In this document: positions 1-10,350 of the stretch, one piece after another | How positions within the stretch are numbered: the stretch's first letter is position 1 | Layout: every line of letters starts with the position of its first letter | NCBI GenBank assembly: GCA_035610365.1 | Contig: CM069436.1 | Location: 59,473,505-59,537,504 of the forward strand | DNA from: Aquatica leii | Lineage: Eukaryota; Arthropoda; Insecta; Coleoptera; Lampyridae | Length of the DNA stretch: 64,000 nt | Reading direction: 5' to 3' | The notes under the pieces: model-generated | What the model was told of the DNA's origin: nothing | Databases searched by the model: none | Seen by the model: the letters and a program-made list of their open reading frames with translations, nothing else | Program-made: the position numbers and the translations under genes

Positions 1-441
1 AACATTCATGCAATTTACACATTATACTACGCATTTGTCCGGTCCAGACTAGAATATTGTTCACTGATATGGGATCCTACCTGCCAGAATCAAAAAACTT
101 GCATTGAAAAAATCCAACAGAAATTTCTAAAGTATATTTACTTTAAGATGATAGGATCTTATCCACCAGTTGAAATAACTTATGATAATTTACTTCAATT
201 GTTCTCATTAAAATCTCTAAATGAACAACGTAACTGTAACACCGAGCAATATCTAGAAAAACTAATCTCTAATGAAATAGATGACCCAATTTCTCTTCAA
301 AATTTAAATTTTCATTCTCCATCAGTTCATACAAGGTATCCAACACTTTTTTATCTCGACCATGCACGAACAAATATTTATTTCAAGTCACCTATCAACC
401 GGATGTGCTTAAATTTTAACAAACGTAACATATTATTGTAA
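1..441 (+). CDS. Jockey-like LINE reverse transcriptase, C-terminal end (5' cut by window)
   Basis: The frame is open from base 1 to a stop at 439-441, about 146 codons. The start is a VRSRLEYCSLIWDP stretch, typical of the thumb and C-terminal region of jockey/CR1-type non-LTR reverse transcriptases. A basic, low-complexity C-terminus follows. No start codon is present because the gene begins outside the window; the ATG at 148 is internal. Within this piece there are no stops or frameshifts, so the copy may be fairly young. The 3' UTR and (AAAT)n tail follow directly. The protein would copy the element's own RNA during target-primed insertion. The clade is judged from motif style only. Confidence 0.75.
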   Translation, partial: NIHAIYTLYYAFVRSRLEYCSLIWDPTCQNQKTCIEKIQQKFLKYIYFKMIGSYPPVEITYDNLLQLFSLKSLNEQRNCNTEQYLEKLISNEIDDPISLQNLNFHSPSVHTRYPTLFYLDHARTNIYFKSPINRMCLNFNKRNILL

Positions 442-689
442 TAAATATTTTGGATTGTATTAAGTTATTTATCTATTTTTTTTCTATTGTGCTGACTTAT
501 ATATAATTAATATTAATTTTTGTTGTTATTTACTGAATTTATATATATATTGTATCTTTAATTTTCTTTTTTATTTGTGTTTTCACTTTTACTTGTTAAG
601 TATGTATAAAAATTAATTTATACCTGCCCTATTTTAGAATTTTGTTTCTGTTGGGCAGATGTATTGAAATAAATAAATAAATAAATAAC
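442..689 (+). repeat. LINE 3' UTR and (AAAT)n tail
   Basis: This AT-rich untranslated stretch carries a GTTGGGCAGATGTATTG segment and ends in about five AAAT units at 666-689. Short tandem tails of this kind mark the 3' end of jockey/CR1-type insertions, so the element probably ends near 689. Confidence 0.7.
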
Positions 690-872
690 TCTTCTCAGAA
701 ATTATAAGTAGTGAATTCTTTAGTGTACATAACTGTTTTCTTAAATCAATCTCAAAATTTTTAAAAATAGTTAAATCATCTAACCAAGATCTCAAACAAT
801 TACAATAGAAAAAGTATTAAACAATCTATTACAAAGTTTACGTCTATAAAACCAAGAGTAACAGCGGAATGT

Positions 873-1109
873 ATGTCTCAACCAGTGTCTATTGCTTATC
901 TACCTTATGTCAAAGGTACCACCGTTGGTACCACGGACTGTATGAAAAAAATGTTGTCTAAACACAACGTTGCTACTCAGCTTTCTACTCTTCCTAAATT
1001 GGATCAACTTTTAAATCCGACGAAAGACGTTATTCCTTTTCAATCTGACGGCGTTTATATCATTTCTTGCCCTTGTGATCGTGCATATATAGGAAAAACG
1101 GGTTATTAA
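873..1109 (+). pseudogene. Penelope-like element, GIY-YIG endonuclease fragment
   Basis: The 78-codon frame encodes a linker (LPYVKGTT...) followed by the start of a GIY-YIG nuclease domain: GVYIISCPCDRAYIGKTG, with the GVY and YIG signature parts in the expected spacing. This arrangement is characteristic of the C-terminus of Penelope-like retroelement reverse transcriptases, where the nuclease nicks the insertion site. The frame breaks right after the YIG block, and what follows to about 1310 is shifted and stop-ridden. The 3' terminal region with a hammerhead-like motif lies just downstream at 1312-1356, as expected for the 3' end of the same element. The reverse transcriptase itself is missing, so this is a 5'-truncated dead copy. 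Confidence 0.75.
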
Positions 1110-1311
1110 ATTATGTTTGAAAAGAGTAAGTATTTGGGGTTTCTAATTACTCTCAGCAAAAAATTTGGGAATCCATTGAAATAATTAAAAATCCTTTTAA
1201 TATCAATTGAGATTCTAGTTTTCCTTTAGCTGAGATTTGGAAACCAGTTTCATTAATTGGTTGACAGTCTATAAAAGAAAGACTTCACGGCGCAATCAAT
1301 CAATTTGTTCC

Positions 1312-1356
1312 GGGCTCTGAAGATGTCCACTGCGACGTGCAACGAAAGCTCAGCTT
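1312..1356 (+). ncRNA. Degenerate hammerhead-ribozyme-like motif of a PLE end
   Basis: CTGAAGA at 1317-1323 is followed 20 nt later by GAAA (1344-1347) and the palindrome AGCT, giving the hammerhead order box 1, stem II, box 2, short stem III, cleavage base (C1351). Stem I can pair as GGGCT with AGCTT. Stem II pairs poorly here, unlike the copies at 5362 and 35756, which have the same spacing. The motif is probably inactive. Confidence 0.45.
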
Positions 1357-1634
1357 GTGTGATAACGACCACACGAGAATTATCCAGAATGGATTATTGT
1401 ATTAACATTAAATCTTTTATTTTTAGCAAAAAAACCTAGTCTTGGTTCAGTAATTTAATTTCCCTGACTGATCTAACTTAACATCTAAATGAGTTGATAA
1501 GTGAACATCAGAGGGCAAAAAGACTCTATAAATAACTTGTATTGCAATATAAAATTTTTTAAATTTAAACTCAATTAATACAGTTTCAGAAAAAAAGATT
1601 TGACGCACTTCTCAACTTGTAATTGCAGTGCTCA

Positions 1635-2252
1635 CCATTGGTATCTCGGTTGTTGGAAAACATAGATAGAGCAAAGGTTAAATTAGGAATGTTTTGCAAA
1701 ATTCAATACTCGAAATTAATTTTATTTCAAATTTGACATAACTTTTTTAATTTTTAAAATAACTTAAAAATTAAAAAAAATAATGAAACATTTAAATTTA
1801 AAGTTTTACACTATTACTTAGAATATCGTTTCACTTTCATTTGTCATTGGTGTTTAATTTCATAGCCTACTAATTAAAGATTAATTTACGTTTTTATTAA
1901 TATTTTTCTAATAACTAAAAATTTTTCAGGCATGTTATATATCGTTGAAAAGCAGTTTTTAAGGACTACCTAACAAACCTAAAATAGCGCTAATAACAAA
2001 TGACAATTTATATCAAATAATTTGTCTTAGAAAAGTGTCTCAACATTGTAAAGCTTTAAAAGAGGCCAAATTAAGCATTATTCAGGTATTGAAGAATGAT
2101 GAAATTGGCAAATTTTTAATTTTTAAAATTATTTTAAAGATTAAAAAAGTTAAGTCAAATTTGAAATAAGATTAGTTTCGAGCATTAAATTCTGCAAAAC
2201 ATTCCTTATTTAGCCGTTGCTGTATGTCTTCTAATAACCGAGATACCAATGG
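1635..2252. mobile_element. Foldback MITE-like element with ~150-bp inverted repeats
   Basis: The left end CCATTGGTATCTCGG (1635) matches the reverse complement of the right end at 2252. The similarity continues inward for roughly 150 bp, through AGGAATGTTTTGCA and a TTTCAAATTTGAC block, with scattered substitutions. There is no coding potential. This is consistent with a non-autonomous DNA transposon. Target duplication is unclear; TGC-like flanks are only suggestive. Confidence 0.65.
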
Positions 2253-3600
2253 CAGCATCGAAATTGGGATATATATCCAAAATAACGTATCTACAAGAAA
2301 TGCTTACTTTAAAATTTTAAAATAAAAGTTTTATAAATGTGTTTGCGATACTGTTCAGTTTGTTATGTTAAAAAGATCTTGGTATAGTTTTCTTGCTGTA
2401 TGAATTTCGCTCAGTTATAAATAATAAAATGATATTTACGCACTAGAAGTTACTGATTAGCTTTCTTCCGTTTCTAACGTTAAGCAAACAACACGTGTGC
2501 TAACACAATAGCCAGGAATTTTTATGTTGTAAATATCTTAGATCATTCACGTTGGTGAAAAAATATAGCATACATTGAATACAAGAACGATACGGGATGC
2601 GTATTCTGTTGATTGACGTTGGATGGGGAAATTGAAAATAGCAGATTTCAGTTAATATGGAAAGTATTACAAGTTAGAAGACACACCTGTTGATATAGGT
2701 TAATTGACTTCGGGAAGGTCAGCGCACTTTCGTTTTAATCAATTCTACGAAACTTAGCATTTTATTTGCAGTAACTTGTGTATATATGCATCAGCTTAAT
2801 TTTTAGAAATTTTAAGGAATTGGTGTTAGATATACTGTTAGCTAATCGAATATTAAGAACGCTTGTTGTCACCACTAACGTACACAACTTTTTTGTATTT
2901 ATGTAAGAAGTCTTGCTTCAATATTGTGGCGCCATGCTTATTGATCATGTTTTTTTGTTGTATTTATAAACGTTAATTTATTGAATGTAACTATAAACCA
3001 ATTGTTGCTTATGTGTACAAGGTGTTGCCTAATTTAAGCGTCTTGTATTATTTGTTGCTCTATGATATTGTTGGCAAACCCTTAGTTGTTATATATTTCT
3101 TATTCTATTTGTGTTTTTATTTTCTTATGCTATTGTCATAATATACTCGTTAAATTTGCGTTACTCGATTTGTCAACTTTAAGCATTGTCAGGTATAAAC
3201 GGGTATCTGTAGTGCATATTTATATTTTTTTGGCACTCTTTTAATTACAATATAATTGGTACAACGAAGATCAGGTTAAAACTTATTAATTACCTACGCT
3301 TATCTCTTTGAGGATCTGACTTGCCGCTACTTTTTATGGAGTGATTGAATTACTGGTAAATGACTGGAGCCTCCTGCACGTTTAGTCCTTACCGTAACAA
3401 GTTATCTCGAATAAAACACATCAAATTAAAAAAATAAATCAAAATAACAAACACGCATTTTGAAAATACATTTCGTATTGTTACGTTAAATATAAGATCA
3501 GACATTATGAAACTTGTTAAAAATAAACAAAACACTTGCCTTACATTTATTTTTACCTAAGCTTACCTAAAGTTTTAAGCAATTTTAAATGTGATATATA
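2253..3600. other. AT-rich intergenic stretch, nothing identified
   Basis: I find no readable frame, repeat family or end structure here. Only short spurious frames occur. Confidence 0.5.
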
Positions 3601-3604
3601 ATAA

Positions 3605-3685
3605 TGTGTACATTATTTGGCCACTCGTCGGTCGATAGGAAAATTCAAATTTGACTCTTGGATAACAAAAGGTTGAAGACTGCTG
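3605..3685 (-). mobile_element. hAT-like transposon terminus
   Basis: Read on the minus strand the segment starts CAGCAGTCTTCAACCTTTTG and continues with an ...AAGAGTCAAA... block. This resembles the common hAT end in which a CAG terminus is followed by TCTTCAACCTTTT. No partner end or transposase was found nearby. Confidence 0.4.
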
Positions 3686-3815
3686 TTTTAAAATGTCAAA
3701 ATTAATTCAGTTTTTAAAAGTTAAATTTACATAAAAATAGTACAAACATATTTAGACAATTAAATCAGTAAGTAAACAAAATCGGTAAATACTGTGTAGA
3801 TGTTTGCTGTTCTGA

Positions 3816-3853
3816 CAGACAAACATCATATATGATGATATGATGTTTGTCTG
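3816..3853. repeat. Perfect 15-bp inverted repeat hairpin
   Basis: CAGACAAACATCATA at 3816-3830 and its exact complement at 3839-3853 enclose an 8-nt loop. The flanking TAGATGTTTGCTGTT is also duplicated on either side, pointing to a local inverted duplication. Confidence 0.7.
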
Positions 3854-3945
3854 TATAGATGTTTGCTGTTTGTAATTTATTGTACTTCTACACTAACTGT
3901 AAATGTGATTGTTCATCGATTCAACAACAAAGTGCGCACAATACC

Positions 3946-4811
3946 GTCACAAAACGTCGCCGTTTAAAAAGCAAACCAAATTGTGAGATTTTGCCTCTCC
4001 TGAAGCTTCAATAAAAATATTATTGTTGCGTATTTATTTATTAAAAACTAATTATTTATAACGACTAAAAATTAGGTTTACTTATTCTAGAAATATGTAC
4101 ACTTTTAAATTAACCGAACTAATTAAATTTAATAATAATATTTAATGAAAACACTTACACGAATTTATGTATAACCGTTGTATAACACTATCACTTACGA
4201 TAAGATAACGTCCTCGGATTTCACACTTGTTTACACTATAGGTCACGTTCACTCGATTCGGTGTACACTGTTATTTATTTAAAACTTCGCACGTGCTAAT
4301 CACTTATTTATCTTCACTTGAATAACCTTCTTAATACAGCTGCATTCGCGTTACGACAATAACTGACCTACGATTTCTTTCTTCGGTATTTATAGACATC
4401 GGCGAATCCTTCTCGAGCGTTCCCTACTTTTCGCTATATCTTCTAGAAAATGGATAACAGCTTCTAGAAGGCTCTTGCATTTGTAAATAATTTCTCGAAC
4501 GTTTCATTATCTTTAAGAAGTAACATTTGAATCGACTGGTAGATTATAAGGCTTTGCTTAAAAAGAATAGGTAAATTTATAATTTCTTCATAGACTTGTT
4601 GCAAACTTATTACATGTAGTTATTTTGACGTTTTTTAAAATATTTATTATAAATTAAAATGAACGCCGCTACTGATTGTCATTTCACTTTACGAGTGGGA
4701 ACAAACGGGATACAGCAACTAACAGCCATTTTACTCGATCTGTACTGCTGTGAGCGTTTGTGTGTCTGAGTTAATCGCTTGCCATTAAGTTGCCAGAAAA
4801 TTCTCGTAACA
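3946..4811 (-). mobile_element. LTR of a Ty3/gypsy-like retrotransposon (solo or remnant)
   Basis: On the minus strand the unit would start TGTTACGAGAATTTT at 4811 and end near TTGTGACGGTA at 3946. A second copy of the start lies at 13953. A TATA-like TCTATAAATACC (4385-4396, minus) is preceded by clustered GAA/TTC units. Downstream, AAATAAGTGATTAGCACGTG is nearly identical to 34880-34915 and similar to the LTR at 31059-31365. There is no coding sequence on either side, so it is probably a solo LTR. The boundaries are inferred and no target duplication was confirmed. Confidence 0.5.
4409..4505 (-). promoter_or_regulatory. Heat-shock-element-like cluster in LTR
   Basis: Alternating GAA/TTC units occur at 4409-4421 (TTCTCGAGCGTTC), 4441-4448 (TTCTAGAA), 4461-4470 (CTTCTAGAAG) and 4492-4505 (TTCTCGAACGTTTC). 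They sit immediately upstream of the TATA-like box on the minus strand. The nTTCnnGAAn pattern is the binding site of heat-shock factor. Function is inferred. Confidence 0.45.
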
Positions 4812-5340
4812 AAATTTTGAATATAAACCCCAGGAAACCGACGAAAAAAGGATAAAAGATGTTACAAGAAAACGGAAAAGAAACGGTATTCAAACCTACA
4901 AGACTAGGAAATAACTCCAAAAATCCTATCACAGTCTAAAGTTTCTTCGTTGAAGTGCCGGACGACACAACCGCACGTCACCGCAACCAGTACTCGGTTG
5001 ACCACAATAGCTTTCTTCCCACCCAGAAAGAAATCTGATCTACGAAAAGAGGGAACAAGAACTCAAAAAATCTCCCCAGCCTAAAAGTAGATAAAAGAAG
5101 AAAGAAAAAAAGTATTCTAAAATTTTGCTCTAAAAACCAAAATAATAAATTATAGTTTTAAAAGACTAAAATATATACACGCTTTGATGGCAAACCGAAA
5201 TAAAAAGTAGAAAATAATTTTTACTTATGCAGAGCTCATGATACAGCAATAAAAAGTCTTATAATCAATCATTATTAATAACCTCAAAATAAAATTATAC
5301 CAAACCTTAAGTTTTTAACAAAATAATTCAATTCAGAGTA

Positions 5341-5527
5341 AAAAAGCACACATTTACCACCCTGAAGATGCAAGCTGCAATGTCTTGCGAAACGTCAGTT
5401 TGTTTGGATTTACGAACGACAATACGGCAAATGCCAAGTTCTTCTTCTTGTTTTGGCTTTCAAGGAGAGACTAGAATCAAGCCTAAAAAGTCTGGGTGTT
5501 TAACTACGACGCGGTCTCACCCGAAAG
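5341..5527 (+). mobile_element. PLE terminal fragment
   Basis: The segment matches 35747-35920 closely at nucleotide level, including the hammerhead-like core and the GTCTGGGTGTTTAACTACG block. The conservation continues regardless of frame, so the Met-initiated frame here is not a gene. The fragment stops at 5527, exactly where sequence of the mariner-like family begins. Confidence 0.7.
5355..5400 (+). ncRNA. Hammerhead-ribozyme-like core in PLE end
   Basis: CTGAAGA (5362-5368), a 5-bp stem II (GCAAG 5370-5374 with CTTGC 5384-5388), GAAA (5389-5392) and a palindromic ACGT ending in C5396 fit the hammerhead order with a minimal stem III. One extra U lies between box 1 and stem II. The first stem I pair is mismatched here, so activity is doubtful. 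Confidence 0.5.
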
Positions 5528-6085
5528 TATACGATTACAAACTCAAGCAGTAGTTTCCTTGTGGTGTTAAATGAAAAATTTTCCTTTAAAGATTTAGTGT
5601 AAAGTGGACCAGTTTTGAGATATTTGCAATTAAAGTTTTCAGTCCGGCTTTGACTATCTAAACAAATGGAAATTGACTGTACATTGTAACTATGCGGTAG
5701 ATGGTGGGTAAATGCTGAAAATCCGTTTTCTTTAATATTCAATTATCTACAAAATAAATTGTTAATAAAAACCTAGCTTAACAAAAGGTACTTTGTGTAC
5801 AGATTCTAGTGTGCTTGAAAAGAATGTGCGGAATAGCAATTTTAACCACGTTTTATCCGATGATTTTGTATTTAATTTTATTTTTATCAGCAAATAGCTG
5901 AGGAAAAATTTGCATTTCTTAGAACAGTTTATGTTTATTTGTGGTGTCAACAACCTTAGCAGACTTAATTAATGTAACAGGTCTGTAATTTACGATTTAC
6001 TTTGATAATATAGTTTTTATTTTTTTAGATGCTTTATGAAATTTGTGTTTTGACATTTTTTGCTTGCATTTATGCTTTAATAAAC
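5528..6085 (+). mobile_element. Internally deleted mariner-like copy
   Basis: 5528-5805 aligns with the 5' untranslated part of the copy at 52859 (ACAAACTCAAG..., TTTTGACTATCTAAACAAAT, ACCTAGCTTAACAAAA). It then jumps directly to the family's 3' part (CTTGAAAAGAATGTG..., matching 54213 onward). The whole transposase gene is missing. The 3' end runs head-to-head into the minus-strand copy that begins near 6090. Confidence 0.65.
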
Positions 6086-6089
6086 TGTA

Positions 6090-6882
6090 GTCTCCTAAGG
6101 TTGTTGACACCACAAATAAAAATAAACTGTTCTAAAAAGTGCAAATTTTTTTTCGGGGATTTGCTGACACCAAAAATAAACACAAAATAATGTTATCGAA
6201 TAACGCGTAGTTAAACTACTGTGTTAAATGAAGTTGCTATTCTGTACATTCTTTTTAAGTACACTAGATAATACCTTTTCTATTGGATAAAATACAAACG
6301 TCTTTAAAAATTGTTTGTTATTCTCGTAAATAATTGCACACCCTGTCTAATTTAATTGCATTTGCTGCTGCAAAATTTTGCAGCTCTTGTCTATTACTTA
6401 CGGGGGTTTTGTATACTTAACCTTTCACATAGCTCTAAAAAAAGTGCAAAGCGTTAATATCTGGCCTACGGGCTGACCAGCGTCTAATGCCGTTTTTTTT
6501 TCAATCCAACGACCCGTATATTTAAAAAATTGCAAACGGGGCAAAGAGGAGCTCTATTGTGCATAAACACATTGTTCTGCAAAGTTCAAGGGATAAGTCA
6601 TCCAATGCTTGCGCAAAGGTTTCTTACAAGTTATCTGTATGTCTTTCTAAATAAACGGTTCAATGAAACTATTTCTTAAAATACCCGCCCAAACATTAAT
6701 AAAATACTTGCACTGAAAGTTACTTTGTCGAATTTCATAAGCGTTTTCTTCATTACAAACATGCGTGTTGTAAAAATTTAGTACTTTATTTATTGTAAAA
6801 TAACACTCATCTGAAAATAACATTTTGGCACTAAAGTCAAGGTCGAAAGCTTTTTGTAGTCTCAATCACTCACAAAACTGAA
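6090..6882 (-). pseudogene. Tc1/mariner-like transposase, 3' part of a split copy
   Basis: The clearest stretch (6865-6647) reads MLFSDECYF...NVWAGILRNSFIEPFI. It contains the first catalytic aspartate in FSDE and the NVWAGI strand typical of mariner/IS630-type DDE transposases. Downstream (6640-6290, minus) more conserved pieces, including a GEVY-like C-terminal block, appear in several frames with stops. The reading frame continues upstream across the hAT-like insertion at 6883-8127: QFCE before the insertion joins THVQRVQQLTNVHFKPRV on its far side. The enzyme would have cut and pasted its own element. The copy is dead. Confidence 0.75.
6875..6882. repeat. Left 8-bp target-site duplication of hAT-like element
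   Basis: AAACTGAA here matches AAACTCAA at 8128-8135 with one mismatch. Eight base pairs is the hAT signature length. Confidence 0.7.
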
Positions 6883-8127
6883 TAGAGATTTAAGTCAAGT
6901 AATTTGGCTTGAAGCGTAAAAGCTTAGCTTGGGTTTGAAAGTCAATCTTTTTAAAAATAAAAGCTTGAATTGGTTTTATGTTTCTGGATACAGGCTTGGC
7001 TTGGTTTTTAAGCTTTTCCAAAATTTATTAAGCTTTTAAGCATTTTAAACTTTTTCTTGCTTTTCCGCAAAAATAGTATATGGTCTTGAAACATGTACTT
7101 CACATGCTCACTATATAAATAATTAACAACTGCGAGCATAGATTACCACATAACCTTGAAACGAAGTAAAGGGACAACGGGTCATCCAGTATTTGGTATC
7201 AGACGTAATCCGCGCTTGTACTGTAATAAATAAATCCAAATTCATAGTTACATTTACTTAATTTTCTAATTATTAATTCGATAATAAGACATACACAATA
7301 AATATTTTATGGTTATAGCATTACTATATTTATTCACATGTATTAAGTACAAAATACTGCCCTTACAGAGCATTTACGATGCGAGCTTTGCATGTAGATA
7401 CTTGATGGCTCGTTCCGGCTTGACTTCTGATTCATCCAGAATTATAAAGTAACCTGGTATACAGCGTGTCTCTGATACACGACTACAAACTTAAGGAAAA
7501 GCATTTTTGTGACGTAAATAAAATTTTTTCCTTTAAAGCTTTTGTCTAAAGTGGCTCATTTTCAAGACATTTGCAATTAGAGTTTTTAGGCCAGTTTTAT
7601 CTATTTAAATAAGTGGGGATTGACTTTTGATTTTAAGTTCTGTGTCTTTAATTTTCCGTCATCAACGAAATAAATTGTTAGTAAAATAATTACAGTAAAT
7701 AAATCTTTATTTCTTTGTATTCACATTGACCTAACTTAATAAAATGTACTTTATGTACTTGATTACGTTTATCTGCGGTTTTATCAAATACAAGACTTCA
7801 GCTAAATAAACAAAAAACGTTGTAATGTAAAAAGTATAAACTCTAAATTCAGTTTTCTTAGAACTCAGTTCGATAACTTGCTTAATTTTTGTTTTGTTTT
7901 CTTTAGTTGGCGTTGTTTGCTAAAGTGATTTGTGTAAATTGTTTTCGATATTTATTTTTGGGTATAAATTTTACATCAAGATAATATTAGTTTCAACAGC
8001 TTGAAAGCTTGGCTTGGCTAATTTTAAACTTGGATTAATTTTTTTAAAGCTTGGCTTGATGTTTTAAAAGCTTGGCTTGATTTTTGGAAAGTTTGGTTTG
8101 ATTGTAAGCCAAACCTGTGAATCTCTA
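6883..8127. mobile_element. Non-autonomous hAT-like transposon inserted in a mariner gene
   Basis: The 1245-bp element starts TAGAGATT and ends AATCTCTA, and is flanked by the 8-bp duplication. Both ends carry several AAGCTTGGCTTG-type subterminal repeats (about 6900-7040 and 7990-8110), a common layout in hAT elements. Removing the element and one duplication rejoins the mariner reading frame. No transposase is recognisable inside. The middle holds a plus-strand fragment of the mariner family (from 7462). Confidence 0.75.
7462..7960 (+). mobile_element. Mariner-family 5' fragment inside the hAT-like element
   Basis: It starts CAGCGTGTCTCTGATACACG after a TA dinucleotide and follows the 5' untranslated sequence of the copy at 52859, including the CTAACTTAATAAAATGTACTT and GCTAAAGTGATTTGTGTAA blocks. 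No transposase follows. Confidence 0.6.
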
Positions 8128-8135
8128 AAACTCAA

Positions 8136-8290
8136 CTCGCGGTTTAAAATGAACGTTGGTTAACTGTTGAACTCGTTGAACATGTGTTTCGTTATAAATG
8201 TTTTCGTATGATTTTTGTCTTCTATATAAAATTTATTCTCGAAACGCCTACTTTTCGTTGCAAAGGCGGGTATAAATGTCAAATTATTTT
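8136..8290 (-). pseudogene. Mariner-like transposase, 5' part of the split copy
   Basis: The minus strand reads THVQRVQQLTNVHFKPRV, the HIQRVQ...RVQFCEW region between the helix-turn-helix and the catalytic core of mariner-type transposases. It is in frame with the piece ending at 6882. An in-frame stop lies upstream (about 8240), and beyond 8290 the similarity fades. Confidence 0.65.
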
Positions 8291-9440
8291 TCCGGTGACT
8301 GTGGTACACTTTACATGTATGTTTTAATGTAAGCGCCCAGTGGAGTTCTAAAATTTCTCAAACATCTGTGATTATTATCGCTACTTTTGTGAAAGTTCTT
8401 TTGGGGTAAGCATAGACTCAAATTTTGTGATGTAAATTAATTTTTCTGTAATTGAAAAGCTAAGTGGATGAAGATGTTATGTTACAAATTGTTAAAATTG
8501 AGAAAACGTACTTTAAAGTTTATTTGTTGCTCTTTTTGTCTCGTTCTCATAACTAACATTTTTCCTGCAGTCTCTTGCAGATATAGAGTTTAAAAATTAC
8601 TAGCTATAATAGTCTTAGCTGTAGCCTGTCGGATTAAAGAAAACATTTGCAATTTAGTATACTTAACACCTTCATCCACTTAAATGTTTTGTAAACAATT
8701 TGTCATGTTAATGTACAAAGCTGTCATGTGCATCAATGCTTAATAATAATCAAGCTTTCTAGCAGTATGAATAAAATTTATACTATAGGTACAGGTATAA
8801 ATAAAAAGCACACAATAAATACCAAACAAGATGTATTTAACAATAAAAAAAATAAAAGTTTTAAGCACTTTGTTTTTTGTTTTCATTTCAAATAACTGAT
8901 TCGTAAAAATATTTATATTCATTTTTAATGTACGGAAGTTGTTGCAAATTTTCAATTTTTTCTGGTGTGAGTTTAGCTCTTATTTCAGTGGTCCCTTCCA
9001 AATCCATGAAATTTCCAAGCCATACGGGCACCGTGACACCACGACTCTTCCTAAACAAGTCAATCTTTTGAATGGTGTATAAAGATCGTAGCAGTCCTTG
9101 TACAAATAGGAAACAAACTCCTCCACTCGTATCTACTTCACTCCGTTCGTAAAGGTTACTTTCTCGTTTAAGACATTCTTTTTCCGGTTGATGAGCTTTA
9201 GCCTATTGGAAATCTGAAATTCTGAGTCATGCTAGTAACGCGAATATTTTTTTTGCTCTTTACTATAATTTCGCGATATTGGTCCGGAAGAAATATAGTT
9301 TTCGATTTTCTCAAGTTTTTATCGATTTTTCTAAAATCTCTGTCACTATAAAGATATGAATGACCTGCTTCTGGGAACTTGAGTTCAATCCCTTTGAATT
9401 ATCTTTTTAATATGAGATATTGGTAAAGAAATAACATGGT
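8291..9440. other. Unassigned AT-rich sequence
   Basis: No convincing gene. A short minus-strand readable piece around 8960-9060 (PVWLGNFMDLEGTTEIRAKL) looks protein-like, but I do not recognise the family. Confidence 0.35.
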
Positions 9441-9452
9441 TGAATTTTTGTT

Positions 9453-9822
9453 TTAGCCAGAACAAGAATCTGACCAGATAATAAGTCCTTGAGATAAAAG
9501 TGTAAGAAATGTGTCTTTGGGAGAAGGAAGAATCTGAGAGATTTTGCCTGTCGAGTTGAATATGGGTTTAATACCATTCTTACGAAGGAGTTTCTCTATT
9601 TGATCTGTAACCTTGTGAATGTAGGGTAAAAAAGCCAATTTCGCGTTGGATTCGGGAATAGAAATGTCCTTAGGTAATCGAGTACGTGAATGTAGACGAC
9701 GATTAATAACTCTATGAAAATCTCGCTTTACATAACCATTGTTCACTAAGGTTTTAGTAAGATGTCGGAGTTCCGAGTCTAGATTCTCAGGTTGGCAAAT
9801 AGAAGCGAAATACGTCTGGACC
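9453..9822 (-). pseudogene. Penelope-like element, C-terminal RT/linker fragment
   Basis: The minus frame reads through YFASICQPENLDSELRHLTK..., NNGYVKRDF and AFLPYIHKVTDQIEKLLRKNGI without a stop. This is the region between the reverse transcriptase thumb and the GIY-YIG nuclease in Penelope-like elements (compare LPYVKGTT at 900). The frame ends at 9453 before any nuclease motif. It is a short relic of a different copy from those at 873 and 35194. Confidence 0.75.
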
Positions 9823-9899
9823 GGGTTTTACCCTACATTCACCACTAATCTCGTTACAGGGTCGATCTAACTCGATGCTGCGAGTTTTATCTGAAGACC

Positions 9900-10250
9900 A
9901 TGTATTCTTACAATCATTTTTGGCAAACTTTTGACACTTTCTTCCGTCAGCATTATAATCGTCTGAATCAGATAAACTTGACTCAGGCTTTGGTATCGCT
10001 TATTTTAATAATAGTATTTTATTTTATAAAGAGTTAATATGTAGCTCCAAATAAAATATTAGTGATTATAAATAAATGTTACCTAAAAATAATATATTAA
10101 TAAATAACTAAATAGTAATCTATGATGCTAAATAATTTTTTTATCTAGCGTACTGGAGAGTTGTTTCTAGAGAATTCCATTGATTAATCCATTTTCTTTG
10201 TCTAGTTAGGTAAAAAAACACTTTTGCTGACAATTTAGTGTTATTATTAC
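9900..10250. other. No gene seen
   Basis: Low-complexity AT-rich sequence between a PLE relic and a microsatellite. A (TTA)3 run at 10241-10249 precedes the main array. Confidence 0.5.
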
Positions 10251-10254
10251 GAGA

Positions 10255-10349
<95 letters not shown>
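10255..10349. repeat. (AAT)n microsatellite, ~31 units
   Basis: An essentially perfect trinucleotide array. It generates long poly-Ile and poly-Leu frames that are not genes. It directly abuts the 5' edge of a truncated R4/Dong-like LINE. Confidence 0.95.

Positions 10350-10350
<1 letters not shown>

Noticed and set aside
5368..5553. Conserved small protein starting MQAAMSCETSVCL, also at 35765
   Set aside because: Conservation is at nucleotide level across the hammerhead-like core and terminal repeat, and continues outside the frame and in inverted copies, so it is not a gene.
8740..8955. 71-codon hydrophobic minus-strand frame
   Set aside because: Phe/Ile/Tyr-rich composition expected from AT-rich DNA; no family, no context.
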